64,000 bases of DNA from Qipengyuania citrea (GTDB lineage Bacteria; Pseudomonadota; Alphaproteobacteria; Sphingomonadales; Sphingomonadaceae): positions 620,001-684,000 of the forward strand of contig NZ_WTYG01000001.1 in assembly GCF_009828015.1 (NCBI RefSeq), given 5' to 3'. The notes beneath the pieces were generated by a model. That model saw only the letters and a program-made list of their open reading frames with translations, was not told the origin of the DNA and searched no databases. Of this stretch, positions 26,652 to 35,632 are shown in pieces (positions within the stretch are counted from its first letter, which is position 1; every line of letters starts with the position of its first letter). A program made the translations under genes and the position numbers.

Positions 26652-26903
26652 TTACATTTCGTCGATTTCGTCAGCCTGCTCTTCCATGGATTCTTCCATG
26701 GCGTCGGTCTGGTCGTCCATGACGTCGGCCTGGTCTTCGGTGATTTCACCGGCTTCTTCCATGGCGTCAACCTGGTTGTCGCGAGCGTCTTCCATCTCTT
26801 CGATGTTTTCTTCGGCTTCGTTTTCTGCTGCGCTGTCGCAAGCGGCAAGGCCGAGGCTCATTGCGGCGGCGGTAGCGACGAGCGTTGCTTTATTGAACTT
26901 CAT
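26652..26903 (-). CDS. Small, extremely acidic lipoprotein with internal repeats
   Basis: An 83-residue protein. Residues 1-22 are a lipoprotein signal ending LGLAAC, so Cys22 would be lipidated. The 62-residue mature part contains about 28 Asp/Glu and a single Arg, with a repeated unit about 21 residues long (QVDAMEEAGEITEDQADVM and QTDAMEESMEEQADEIDEM). The DNA repeat is also visible: TTCTTCCATGGCGTC at 26691-26705 and 26754-26768. The length and acidity resemble the 19661 lipoprotein. It has its own terminator. Function unknown. Confidence 0.8.
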   Translation of the reverse strand: MKFNKATLVATAAAMSLGLAACDSAAENEAEENIEEMEDARDNQVDAMEEAGEITEDQADVMDDQTDAMEESMEEQADEIDEM

Positions 26904-27039
26904 GTAAATTCCCCTTTTGTCGTTCCAGCCGCGTTTTCGAAATGCGGCAAGAATGTGATGAACGGACTATTGTTCCTTCGGTTCCCGGCAGTCAAGCAAG
27001 AACGCCGGGGGTGGAGGTTTGCCGTATCGGATACGAAAT

Positions 27040-27060
27040 GGCCCGGGGAACGCCCGGGCC
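27040..27060 (-). terminator. Weak terminator-like hairpin after glsB
   Basis: An eight-base-pair perfect stem (GGCCCGGG, five-base loop, CCCGGGCC) lies 74 bases downstream of the glsB stop on the minus strand. The following tract has only three T, so termination would be weak or factor-dependent. Confidence 0.4.
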
Positions 27061-27133
27061 GTCAACCATATGCGAGACGCCAATCCATTCCGTCCGCGTT
27101 TGTACCGGATGATCGGGCGATGTGAAGCGGGAT

Positions 27134-27388
27134 TCAGTTATAGGCCCGCTGGCGGATGAGGTTGAACACCCCGATCGCGACGACCGATCCGAGCACTGCC
27201 CACAGCAGCGCGACGCCGCTGACCGTGCCGAAAACCGCCCCATTACCGGCGATCAGCCCGGTCACGAGCGAGCCGAGCACGCCGACGAGCGCATTGGCGA
27301 GGATGCTGCGGCCATCTTCGATCCTGAGAATAATCGTTGCCAGCCAGCCCAGGAGGGCTCCTACGACAACCAGAATCAACAAACCCAT
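27134..27388 (-). CDS. GlsB/YeaQ/YmgE-family stress-response membrane protein
   Basis: An 84-residue protein of three transmembrane helices (LLILVVVGALLGWLATIIL, ANALVGVLGSLVTGLIAG, ALLWAVLGSVVAIGVFNLI), the transglycosylase-associated family fold. Glycine-rich helices and the final RQR motif are typical. Family members are induced under stress, but their function is not established. ATG 27388 starts directly at the first helix. Confidence 0.86.
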   Translation of the reverse strand: MGLLILVVVGALLGWLATIILRIEDGRSILANALVGVLGSLVTGLIAGNGAVFGTVSGVALLWAVLGSVVAIGVFNLIRQRAYN

Positions 27389-27497
27389 CGGTGCGTACCT
27401 TTGTCTTTCATTCACCGGAGACAAGCACGCAAATGATCAAAGGTTCCTTACGGCAGACCCCGGATCGCTCGCCCCGTGGCATCCATGCCACACTTCG

Positions 27498-28313
27498 TCA
27501 GGCGAAAGTCAGCCAGGCCAGGGCGGCGGAACCGGCGATGATCCGGTACCACGCGAAGGGTGTGAAGCCGCTGCGGCTGACATAGGCGACGAAGGCGCGG
27601 ATCACGAACAGCGCGACGATGAAGCTGACCGCGAAGCCGAGCGCAATATGGTCCCAGCCCACCCGCGTCGCGCCGGCCATCATCTCGTCGTATTTGGTGG
27701 CGACTTCGAGCGTGGTCGCACCGACCATCGTCGGCACCGCCAGGAAGAACGAAAATTCGGCCGCCGTCTTACGATTGATGCCCATCGCCAGCGCCCCCAT
27801 GATCGTCGCGCCCGAACGGCTCACGCCGGGCACCATGGCGAGACATTGAGCGAACCCGACGCCGAGCACCTTTGCAAGCGGCAGTTCGGCCACGCCGCGC
27901 CCTTCGTCGCGGGGGTTGGCCGCACGTTCGATCACGATGATCGCCACCCCGCCGGCAATCAGCGCCCACGGTACGATCCCCGGGTTGCCGAGCATGGCCT
28001 CGAAGCTTTCGTAGAGCGCGAAGCCGATCACTGCACTGGGCAGGAAGCCGAGCAGGATGTTGCGTGCGAACATCAGCCCTTCGCGTTCGCGCTTAAGCAC
28101 GCCGATCCCGGCCGACCAGAAGGTGCCCCAGTATTGGTAGACCACCGCCAGGATCGCGCCCAGCTGGATCACCACGTTGAACATCGCCCATTCGTTGGGA
28201 TCCGCGCCCGACAGTTCGGTCGCGAGAATGAGGTGACCGGTCGATGAAACCGGGATGAATTCGGTGAGCCCCTCGACGATGCCGAGGAAGATCGCGGTGA
28301 TGTAATCGTTCAT
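27498..28313 (-). CDS. uppP: Undecaprenyl-diphosphate phosphatase
   Basis: A 271-residue inner-membrane enzyme (BacA) that recycles the lipid carrier for peptidoglycan and polysaccharide synthesis. Catalytic motifs are EGLTEFIPVSSTGHL near residue 15 and PGVSRSGAT later. About eight hydrophobic segments are visible. ATG 28313 places the first helix normally. It lies 42 bases after the ABC exporter stop on the same strand, so co-transcription is possible. The exporter and UppP fit envelope lipid handling. Confidence 0.95.
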   Translation of the reverse strand: MNDYITAIFLGIVEGLTEFIPVSSTGHLILATELSGADPNEWAMFNVVIQLGAILAVVYQYWGTFWSAGIGVLKREREGLMFARNILLGFLPSAVIGFALYESFEAMLGNPGIVPWALIAGGVAIIVIERAANPRDEGRGVAELPLAKVLGVGFAQCLAMVPGVSRSGATIMGALAMGINRKTAAEFSFFLAVPTMVGATTLEVATKYDEMMAGATRVGWDHIALGFAVSFIVALFVIRAFVAYVSRSGFTPFAWYRIIAGSAALAWLTFA

Positions 28314-28355
28314 TGCGGGACGCCCCAAGAGCAGTGGACTGCGCGAGTCAAGCGG

Positions 28356-30185
28356 TCAGGCGCTTTCCAGACCGAACTGGAGCGAAGCGAGCCGGGCGTA
28401 GAGCCCGCCATTGGCCGACAGCGTGTCGTGCGTACCCTGTTCGACGATCCGGCCATCCTCCATCACGACGATGCGGTCGGAAGCGCGGACGGTCGACAGG
28501 CGGTGGGCGATGACCAGCGTCGTACGCTCGCGCATCAGGTGTTCGAGCGCATCCTGCACCAGCCGCTCGCTCTCCGCATCGAGCGCGCTGGTGGCCTCGT
28601 CGAGAAGCAGGATCGGCGCATCGCGCAGCAGCGCGCGGGCAATGGCGATGCGTTGGCGCTGGCCGCCCGACAGCTGCGTGCCGCTTTCCCCAAGATAGGT
28701 GTCGAGCCCCTGCGGGAGCTTGTCGAGGAATTCGGCAGCATTGGCCGCCTGCGCAGCGGCCCGGATCTCGTCCTCGCTCGCATCCCAATTGCCATAGCGC
28801 AGATTGTCGCGCGCATTGGCGCTGAACAGGACGCCTTCCTGCGGGACATAGGCGATGCGCCGCCGGATTTCGGCGGGATCGGCGCTGGTCAGCGGAATGC
28901 CGTCGAGCCGGATCGAGCCTGCCTGCGGATCGTAGAAGCGTTCTGCCAGCTGGAAGATGGTCGACTTGCCCGCCCCCGACGGCCCCACGATGGCGACGGT
29001 TTCGCCCGGTTCGACCTCGAGGCTGAAATCGGTGATCGCTGGCGCATCGAGCCGGGTCGGATAGCGGAAGGTGACGTTGCGGAACGACAGCCCACCGCGC
29101 GGCGGCGCGGGCAGAGCCTGCGGCCGTGCGGGTGCGGTGATCGAGGGTCTTTCCTCGAGCAGTTCGGACAGCCTGCTCGCCGCGCCCGCGCCGCGCAGCA
29201 GGTCGCCGTAGACTTCGGTCAGCGCACCGATCGCGCCTGCGACGAGGCCTGCGGTGAGCACGAATGCGGCGATCGTCCCGCCTGAGATTGCGCCTTCGCT
29301 GACCGCCTGCGCGCCGCGCCAGACCAGCAGGGTGATGCCGCCGAAAACCAGCAGGATCACGATCGCGGTCATCGCCGCGCGGATGATGACCCGGCGCCGC
29401 GCGACCGAGAAGGTGCGTTCGACCGCCTCGCGGAAGCGCGCATGTTCGCGTTCTTCCTGGTTGAACCCCTGGACGATCTTCATCGCCGACAGCACTTCGG
29501 TGACCATTGCCCCGATATCGGCGACGCGGTCCTGGCTGGTGCGCGAGACCTTGCGCAGGCGCCGCCCGAACAGCGTGATCGGGATAACGATGGCGGGGAT
29601 CAGCAGGAACAGCCCCATGGTCAGGCCGGGGACCAGCCAGAACAGATAGGCCGTGCCCCCGATCGCCATCAGCGCATTGCGCAGCGCGACCGAGACAGTG
29701 GTGCCGACCACCTGTTCGATCAGCGCGGTGTCACTGGTCATGCGGCTGGAAATTTCCTTGGGACTGTTCTCTTCATAGAAGCCCGGCGCCAGGCGCAGCA
29801 GGTTGTCCTGCACCCGCAGGCGGATGTCGGCGACCACGCGCTCGCCCAGCCAGCTGACGAAATAGAACCGCATTGCAGTGCCCGCGGCAAGCACGGCGAC
29901 GATCATCAACAAATAGCGGAACCAGCGGCCCATGTCCTCGGGCGTCGCCCCTTCGGCAAAGCCGCGGTCGATCACCATCTTGAAGCCCGCGGGGATCGCC
30001 AGCGTCGCCGCCGCAGTGATGAACAGCGCGAGGATGGCGAGCGCGACATGGCCGGGATAGCGCGTGCCCGCCTGCCATACCATGCGCAGTGAACCCAGCG
30101 AACGCTGGCGCGGGGCATCCGCAGCGGCGCGCTTGCGTGCGAACCGGCCGCGGCCGTCGGTTTCCGTCTGGTCCTTGGCTGACAT
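28356..30185 (-). CDS. ABC exporter, MsbA-like (transmembrane and ATPase fused)
   Basis: A 609-residue half-transporter. Six transmembrane helices span residues about 45-330, with FYEENSPKEISSRMTSD as the first coupling region. The ATPase domain has Walker A GPSGAGKST, the Q-loop in AYVPQEGVLF, signature LSGGQRQRIAIARALL, Walker B ILLLDEATSALD and the His switch in VIAHRLSTV. It belongs to the lipid-exporter/multidrug ABCB group of alphaproteobacteria; lipid A flipping is not proven. The N-terminus is basic and polar. ATG 30185 is used; a GTG two codons upstream is possible. Confidence 0.92.
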   Translation of the reverse strand: MSAKDQTETDGRGRFARKRAAADAPRQRSLGSLRMVWQAGTRYPGHVALAILALFITAAATLAIPAGFKMVIDRGFAEGATPEDMGRWFRYLLMIVAVLAAGTAMRFYFVSWLGERVVADIRLRVQDNLLRLAPGFYEENSPKEISSRMTSDTALIEQVVGTTVSVALRNALMAIGGTAYLFWLVPGLTMGLFLLIPAIVIPITLFGRRLRKVSRTSQDRVADIGAMVTEVLSAMKIVQGFNQEEREHARFREAVERTFSVARRRVIIRAAMTAIVILLVFGGITLLVWRGAQAVSEGAISGGTIAAFVLTAGLVAGAIGALTEVYGDLLRGAGAASRLSELLEERPSITAPARPQALPAPPRGGLSFRNVTFRYPTRLDAPAITDFSLEVEPGETVAIVGPSGAGKSTIFQLAERFYDPQAGSIRLDGIPLTSADPAEIRRRIAYVPQEGVLFSANARDNLRYGNWDASEDEIRAAAQAANAAEFLDKLPQGLDTYLGESGTQLSGGQRQRIAIARALLRDAPILLLDEATSALDAESERLVQDALEHLMRERTTLVIAHRLSTVRASDRIVVMEDGRIVEQGTHDTLSANGGLYARLASLQFGLESA

Positions 30186-30222
30186 GCGCACGCAGTTACG
30201 TCGCCGCGCGGTTAAAATCCAC

Positions 30223-30271
30223 TGTGCTGCACATGCTCAGGCACATTTAAACCGATTGTGCATTGCACAAT
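30223..30271 (+). promoter_or_regulatory. Two TGC-rich inverted repeats before phaZ (possible PhaR sites)
   Basis: TGTGC-T-GCACA (30223-30233) and ATTGTGC-ATT-GCACAAT (30255-30271) lie 79-127 bases upstream of phaZ. The second is a perfect 7+7 repeat with a 3-base centre. Both resemble the TGC-N3/4-GCA pattern described for the PHA regulator PhaR. The regulator gene is not in the window, so this is an inference. Confidence 0.5.
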
Positions 30272-30349
30272 TATCGATCGAACGGCAGGATTGCCATATT
30301 CCACCCGCACGACACAGCCATACAATGCCGGGTACGCAGGGGACATCTA

Positions 30350-31603
30350 TTGCTCTACCACGCCTATGAACTGCAGCGCAGCTGGCTCAACTCGGCCAGC
30401 GCCTTCGCCTCGATCGGGGTGGAAATGCTGAACAACCCGGCCAATCCGTTCAATTACGTCGGTCCGATGGGCTATATGAACATCGGACCGGTGGCGGCGA
30501 GCGCGCTGGAAGTCTTCGCGCATGCGACGGCATCCTACGGCAAGCCGGCGTGGAACCTCGAGGCGATCGATGTCGATGGTAAGCCCGTGGCGATCGTCGA
30601 ATCGACTGTGGTCAACCGGCCCTTCGGCGATCTGAAGGCGTTCCACCGCGAAGACCTGCCCGAAGACGCCCCGCGCCTGCTGGTGGTCGCGCCGATGAGC
30701 GGGCATTACGCCACGCTGCTGCGCGGCACGGTCGAACGGATGCTGCAAGGCTACCGCGTCTATGTCACCGACTGGGCCGATGCGAAGACCGTCCCGCTGC
30801 ACGAAGGGACCTTCGATCTCGATGATTACATCGATTACGTGATCGGCTATCTCGAACACATCGGCCCCGATGCACAGGGCGGCGGTGCGCATGTGATGGC
30901 GGTGTGCCAGCCTTCGGTGCCCGTCTTTGCCGCCACTGCGATCATGAACCGCGATGGCCATCCGTGCACGCCGCGCACGCTGACCATGATGGGCGGGCCG
31001 ATCGACACGCGCTGCTCGCCGACCAGCGTCAACGATCTGGCGATGGACCGCCCGATCGAGTGGTTCCGCCACAATGTCATCGCCACCGTGCCGATGCAGT
31101 ATCGCGGCGCGGGCCGGCGGGTCTATCCCGGCTTCATGCAGCTGGCCGGGTTCATGAGCATGAACCTCGGCAATCACATGATCAGCCATTACGAGATGTT
31201 CAAGCACCTCACCGTCGGCGACGACGAAAGCGCGCAGGCGACCAAGGATTTCTACGACGAATACCGCAGCGTGTGCGACATGACCGCCGAGTTCTATCTG
31301 CAGACGGTGCAGGAGGTGTTCCAGGACCACGCGCTGCCCAACGGCACTTTCCTGCATCGCGGCAAGCGCATCGACCTGGGCGACATCACGCAGACCGCGC
31401 TGCTGGCGATCGAGGGCGAACGCGACGATATCTCGGGCCTGGGGCAGACGCGGGCCGCGCTCGAACTGACGCCGCAGCTCGATGCCGGCAAAAAGCGGTA
31501 TTACATGGCCGAAGGCGCGGGCCATTACGGCATTTTCAACGGCAGCCGCTGGCGCGACAAGATCGCCCCCGTGGTCGAGGAGTTCATCGCCGAACACGGC
31601 TAG
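30350..31603 (+). CDS. phaZ: Intracellular polyhydroxyalkanoate depolymerase
   Basis: A 417-residue cytoplasmic enzyme that mobilises stored PHA. It begins MLYHAYELQRSW, the classical start of intracellular depolymerases, here read from a TTG at 30350 preceded by AGGGG. The active-site Cys186 sits in HVMAVCQPSVPV (Cys rather than Ser is known for this family). The His is in AEGAGHYGIFNG and the Asp in GERDDISG. It follows a promoter with two TGC-type repeats and converges on a thiolase. PHA synthase is not in the window. Confidence 0.92.
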   Translation: MLYHAYELQRSWLNSASAFASIGVEMLNNPANPFNYVGPMGYMNIGPVAASALEVFAHATASYGKPAWNLEAIDVDGKPVAIVESTVVNRPFGDLKAFHREDLPEDAPRLLVVAPMSGHYATLLRGTVERMLQGYRVYVTDWADAKTVPLHEGTFDLDDYIDYVIGYLEHIGPDAQGGGAHVMAVCQPSVPVFAATAIMNRDGHPCTPRTLTMMGGPIDTRCSPTSVNDLAMDRPIEWFRHNVIATVPMQYRGAGRRVYPGFMQLAGFMSMNLGNHMISHYEMFKHLTVGDDESAQATKDFYDEYRSVCDMTAEFYLQTVQEVFQDHALPNGTFLHRGKRIDLGDITQTALLAIEGERDDISGLGQTRAALELTPQLDAGKKRYYMAEGAGHYGIFNGSRWRDKIAPVVEEFIAEHG

Positions 31604-31663
31604 GCGTCGGCGGCCTCCCACGCGGTCAGCCGCGGTGAAGCCGTTCCAGCGACCATGCCAAGA

Positions 31664-31701
31664 AGAAGGGCGGCGCGGGGTTTTGCCCCGGCCGCCCTTC
31701 T
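31664..31701. terminator. Terminator hairpin between phaZ and thiolase
   Basis: An 11-base-pair stem, AGAAGGGCGGC/GCCGCCCTTCT, with an inner CGGGG/CCCCG extension, sits in the 119-base convergent gap. Neither side has a long T tract, so it could end both transcripts weakly. Confidence 0.65.
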
Positions 31702-31722
31702 CGGTTTCAGGCTAGGTTGACC

Positions 31723-32901
31723 CTAGAAGATTTCGAACAGGCCGGCTGCGCCCATGCCGCCGCCGACGCACATGGTGACGACGCCGTATTTCGCGCCCAT
31801 GCGCTTGCCTTCGAGCAGCACGTGGCCGGTGCAGCGTGCGCCGGTCATGCCATAGGGGTGGCCGATCGAGATCGAGCCGCCGTTGACGTTGAGCTTGGCG
31901 TTATCGATGCCGAGCTTGTCGCGGCAGTAGAGCACCTGCACCGCGAAGGCTTCGTTCAGTTCCCAGATGCCGATGTCGTCGACGCTGAGGTCGAAGCGCT
32001 TGAGCAGCTTGGGAATCGCGAAGACCGGGCCGATGCCCATTTCGTCGGGTTCGGTCCCGGCGACCGCCATGCCGACATAGCGGCCGAGCGGCTCGAGGCC
32101 CTTCTGTTCGGCGACCTTGGCTTCCATGAGCACGCTGGCCGACGAACCGTCCGACAGCTGCGAAGCGTTGCCCGCAGTGATCGTGGTGCCTTCGCCCATC
32201 ACCGGCTTGAGGCTGTTGAGGCCTTCGAGCGTGGTCTGCGGGCGATTGCCCTCGTCCTTGTCGATGGTGATTTCGACGTCCGAAATCTCGCCCGTTTCCT
32301 TGTCCTGCACCTTGTGCGTGGTGCTGACCGAGACGATTTCGTCGTCGAACTTGCCGGCTTCCTGCGCGGCGGCGGTACGCTGCTGGCTCTGCAGCGCGTA
32401 TTCGTCCTGCGCTTCGCGGCTGATGCCGTAACGCTGCGCGACCGTTTCGGCGGTCTGCAGCATCGGCATGTAGATCGCGCCGTGCATGTTAACCAGCTCG
32501 GGATCGGGCATCACGCGCATTTCCTTGGTCTGCACGAGGCTGATCGATTCCTGCCCACCGGCGGCCACCACGTCCATGCGGTCGGTGATGATCTGCTTGG
32601 CGGCAGTGGCGATGCTCATCAGGCCGCTCGAACACTGGCGGTCGATGGTCATGCCGCTGGTGCCGATCGGGCAACCGGCGCGCAGCGCGACCTGGCGGGC
32701 GAGGTTGCCGGCCTGCGCACCCTGCTGCAGCGCGCTGCCCCACAGCACGTCGTCGACCTCGCCGGCGTCGATGCCGGCACGCTCGATCGCGGGCTTGAGC
32801 GAATAGGCGCCGAGCGTCGGGCCCTTGGTGTCGTTGAACCCGCCCTTGTAGGCACGGCCGATGGCGGTGCGGGCGGTGGAGACGATGACTGCGTCACGCA
32901 T
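31723..32901 (-). CDS. Thiolase, acetyl-CoA C-acyltransferase
   Basis: A 392-residue thiolase. The nucleophile is Cys in [12 protein letters not shown], with [17 protein letters not shown] and TMCVGGGMG. The SSGL and GHPYGMTG variants are the FadA-like type rather than the classical PhaA (CGSGLQA, GHPIGASG), so a 3-ketoacyl-CoA thiolase is more likely than a dedicated PHA acetyl-CoA thiolase. A MaoC hydratase gene lies 55 bases upstream on the same strand, making a two-gene unit. The terminator is shared with phaZ. Confidence 0.92.
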   Translation of the reverse strand: MRDAVIVSTARTAIGRAYKGGFNDTKGPTLGAYSLKPAIERAGIDAGEVDDVLWGSALQQGAQAGNLARQVALRAGCPIGTSGMTIDRQCSSGLMSIATAAKQIITDRMDVVAAGGQESISLVQTKEMRVMPDPELVNMHGAIYMPMLQTAETVAQRYGISREAQDEYALQSQQRTAAAQEAGKFDDEIVSVSTTHKVQDKETGEISDVEITIDKDEGNRPQTTLEGLNSLKPVMGEGTTITAGNASQLSDGSSASVLMEAKVAEQKGLEPLGRYVGMAVAGTEPDEMGIGPVFAIPKLLKRFDLSVDDIGIWELNEAFAVQVLYCRDKLGIDNAKLNVNGGSISIGHPYGMTGARCTGHVLLEGKRMGAKYGVVTMCVGGGMGAAGLFEIF

Positions 32902-32956
32902 GGGTATTTCCTTGGTTGTGGTTGTGTCTGGATCCTCGCCGGGGAGGAGGGGGAAA

Positions 32957-33406
32957 TCAGACGAAAATCTGGGTGATCCACTCGGTGATCAGCGCGGGCT
33001 TTTCCTCGCCCTCGATCTCCATGGTGATCTCGCAGGTCTGCTGCCACTGGCCGGGACGCTTCTCGGTCATTTCGACCAGCTTCCAGTGGCCGCGGATGCG
33101 CTTGCCGCTGCGGACGGGCGAGATGAAGCGGGTTTTGTTGCCGCCGTAGTTCACGCCCATCTTCACGCCGTCGAGCTTGGGCATGTCCGATTTGGCGCTT
33201 AGATAGGGGATCATCGACAGCGTGAGGAAGCCATGCGCGATGGTGCCGCCGAACGGCGTCATCTTGGCCTTTTCCTCGTCGATATGGATAAACTGGTGAT
33301 CGCCGGTGGCATCGGCGAACTGGTTGATACGCTCCTGGCTCATGTCGACCCATTCGCTCGTGCCGATGTTCTCGCCGACCTTGTCTGCCAGTTCCTGCGG
33401 GCTCAT
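32957..33406 (-). CDS. MaoC-family (R)-enoyl-CoA hydratase
   Basis: A 149-residue single hot-dog hydratase. The active-site box is [18 protein letters not shown] with Asp and His, then [14 protein letters not shown]. This is the PhaJ-like length and pattern, which would make (R)-3-hydroxyacyl-CoA for PHA or act in oxidation. AGGAG precedes ATG 33406 by about seven bases. It is upstream of the thiolase on the same strand and near phaZ, so a link to fatty-acid-derived PHA is a reasonable inference. Confidence 0.9.
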   Translation of the reverse strand: MSPQELADKVGENIGTSEWVDMSQERINQFADATGDHQFIHIDEEKAKMTPFGGTIAHGFLTLSMIPYLSAKSDMPKLDGVKMGVNYGGNKTRFISPVRSGKRIRGHWKLVEMTEKRPGQWQQTCEITMEIEGEEKPALITEWITQIFV

Positions 33407-33631
33407 ACGCCTCTCCTCTGTTCGAAAATCATGGTTTGGCGCGACTCCGGTCGCGCGTGCGGCGCGAGTCATGGCGCATGTGCGGGATGCGCGCAACACC
33501 GCCGAACGTGCCGCTACGGCATGGGGAAGCGCCATGTCCGGTGATGGAGGAGGCGGCACGTATTGAGCCGATTCGTACAGGCGGTATGGTCCGGCAGGCG
33601 GCGCACCGGTGTCCGCGATGCTGGAGAAACC

Positions 33632-35632
33632 ATGCTGGCCCGTATCCTCGGCACTGCGCTCAAGCCTGCGCTCGGCGTCCCGCTGGTCGCTGCCATCGTC
33701 GCCGCCGCAGAGCTCATCGTCGCCGACCGCAAGTACGGCGTGTTCACCGGCGGGTTCGGCCAGTCGAGCGCGGTCGACACCGGCGGAGAACTGGCCCTGT
33801 TCCTGATCGGCTTCACGCTGGCGCATACCGCAGTCGCCCTGCTCGCCTGGAAGCTGGCAGCCCGGCTGGCCCGATCTTCCGGGGCGCAGTCCGCCGTACT
33901 GCATTTCGCGTTCCTCTATGGCGGAACCAGCCTGCTGGTGCTCAGCCTGCGTTACCAGCTCCATTCCTATTTCAGCGATGCGGTCAGCTTCGCGCTGCTA
34001 AAGCAGCTGGGCGGTGGCAGCGCGGCCGATGCGCTGCTGTTCGCCAAGAACGAGATCATGCTCGGTGTGGGCGCGCTGCTGCTCTTCCTCGCGGCATGGT
34101 GGCTGGCAGCACACCTGCTGCGCAAATGGCTCGGCAGACAGCCGGCGCTGGCGTCCCCCTGGCCGCGCTGGAAGACAGTCGCCCTCGTGTGGCTGGCCTT
34201 CGCCGGCGCGGTAATCGTGTTGCCGCGTCTCGGCGGCGATGCGCCGCGCGGTCTGGAGCGGATCGTCGCCTGGCAGGGGCTGGCCGACGGGATGGCACTG
34301 GCGAGCGATTTCGACGGCGATGGCTACGGCCTTGCCGGGCGGACCATCGATCCCGCCCCGTTCGATGCCGGGCGCCATCCGCTTGCGCTCGACATTCCCG
34401 GCAATGGGATCGACGAGGATGGCTACGGCGGTGATCTTGCGCTGGTCCCGGTTGCCGAGCCCCTGCCCGCCACGCCAATCGGCGGCGCGAAGCCGCATCT
34501 CGTCATCGTCGTTTTCGAAAGCACCCGCGCGGATGTGCTGGGCAAGCGCATCGACGGGAAACCCGTCGCCCCCAATCTCGCGCGCGTGGCGGCGCAGGGC
34601 GGCGCCCTCGCGCCCGCCTACAGCCATGTCGGTTTCACCACCGCCTCGCTCAAATCGCTCTTCGCGGGCAGCTTGGTCGTGCCGCCCGGATCGCCGAGCC
34701 TGTTCCGCGAGCTCGATGCCAGCGGTTACGAGATCGGCGTGTTCTCGGGACAACCGGAGGATTTCGGCGGTATTTCGGCAGCTGTCGGAATGCGTGAGGT
34801 GGCCGACCGCTTCGTCGATGCCGAAGTGCTCAAGGACCAGCGCGCCTTCAGTTTCGCCGCGCAGGGCTCGCTGCTGGTCGACGAGAACATCGTGCTCGAT
34901 CGCTTCGACGCCGCGCTCGGCGATGCCGCAGCGTGGGAGACGCCGCAATTCGTCTACCTCAATTTCCAGACGCCGCATTTCCCCTATCACCACGACGCCG
35001 TCCCGCACCGCTTCGCCAACCCCCCGCTGGAACGCGGCCAGATCGCCGAAGACAATCGCGAGGCGCTGGAGCGGACCTACTGGAACGCGGTCGCGCATAC
35101 CGACGCCGCGCTGGGCCGGCTGATTGCGAAGCTGGAAACGATGGGCGTGTGGCAGGACACCGTGCTGATCGTCACCGGCGATCACGGCGAGGCGCTGTTC
35201 GAGGACGGCTTCCTGGGTCACGGCCATGTCATCAACGACCGGCAGAATGCGACTTTCCTCGCCAGCAACCGTCCGCTGGGCGCAGCAAGCGCGCCGCTGG
35301 CGCTAAGCGACTACCGCGCGATAATCCTGCGGCTTCTGGGCGCGGATGTTCCCGCCGCCGCGCCGCCCGCGCCCTTCCTCCACATCGGGCCGCTCGACGA
35401 ACCGACCGCGATCGGTCTCGCGCATGAAGAGCTCGGCGTGATTTCGCTGCGGCTCGACAGCGGCGAAGCCTGCGTCACGCGCGCACGGCAGTGTGCGGAT
35501 TACGCCTCGCTCGCCGGGGCCGAACGGGCCGCGTTCGATGCGCTGGTGGCGCGTTGGGGCTCCGAGCGTTGGGCCGCGCGCCTGCGCGAGGAGCTCGGCT
35601 CGGCGGCCGCTTCCTCGCAGCGCTTGAGATAG
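33632..35632 (+). CDS. Membrane sulfatase-fold (phosphoglycerol/phosphoethanolamine transferase-like) enzyme
   Basis: A 666-residue inner-membrane protein. The first about 200 residues hold five hydrophobic helices. An extracytoplasmic alkaline-phosphatase-superfamily domain follows: FESTRADVLG (nucleophile Thr/Ser and metal site), TPHFPYHHDAVPHRF, and TGDHGEALFEDGFLGHGH. Between helices and catalytic domain are two calcium-type loops (DFDGDGYG and DIPGNGIDEDGYGG). ATG 33632 has GGAG five bases upstream; a TTG at 33563 would lengthen it. Its last 133 bases overlap the convergent O-ligase gene. The group transferred or released is unknown; the polysaccharide context suggests glycan modification. 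Confidence 0.85.
   Translation: MLARILGTALKPALGVPLVAAIVAAAELIVADRKYGVFTGGFGQSSAVDTGGELALFLIGFTLAHTAVALLAWKLAARLARSSGAQSAVLHFAFLYGGTSLLVLSLRYQLHSYFSDAVSFALLKQLGGGSAADALLFAKNEIMLGVGALLLFLAAWWLAAHLLRKWLGRQPALASPWPRWKTVALVWLAFAGAVIVLPRLGGDAPRGLERIVAWQGLADGMALASDFDGDGYGLAGRTIDPAPFDAGRHPLALDIPGNGIDEDGYGGDLALVPVAEPLPATPIGGAKPHLVIVVFESTRADVLGKRIDGKPVAPNLARVAAQGGALAPAYSHVGFTTASLKSLFAGSLVVPPGSPSLFRELDASGYEIGVFSGQPEDFGGISAAVGMREVADRFVDAEVLKDQRAFSFAAQGSLLVDENIVLDRFDAALGDAAAWETPQFVYLNFQTPHFPYHHDAVPHRFANPPLERGQIAEDNREALERTYWNAVAHTDAALGRLIAKLETMGVWQDTVLIVTGDHGEALFEDGFLGHGHVINDRQNATFLASNRPLGAASAPLALSDYRAIILRLLGADVPAAAPPAPFLHIGPLDEPTAIGLAHEELGVISLRLDSGEACVTRARQCADYASLAGAERAAFDALVARWGSERWAARLREELGSAAASSQRLR

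Noticed and set aside
26904-27133. A gene in the gap between the acidic lipoprotein and glsB
   Set aside because: No open frame has start, ribosome-binding and protein-like pattern; only a weak hairpin is visible.
33563-33631. Upstream TTG start of the sulfatase-fold gene
   Set aside because: ATG 33632 has a better-placed GGAG, and the added residues do not resemble a helix or signal.
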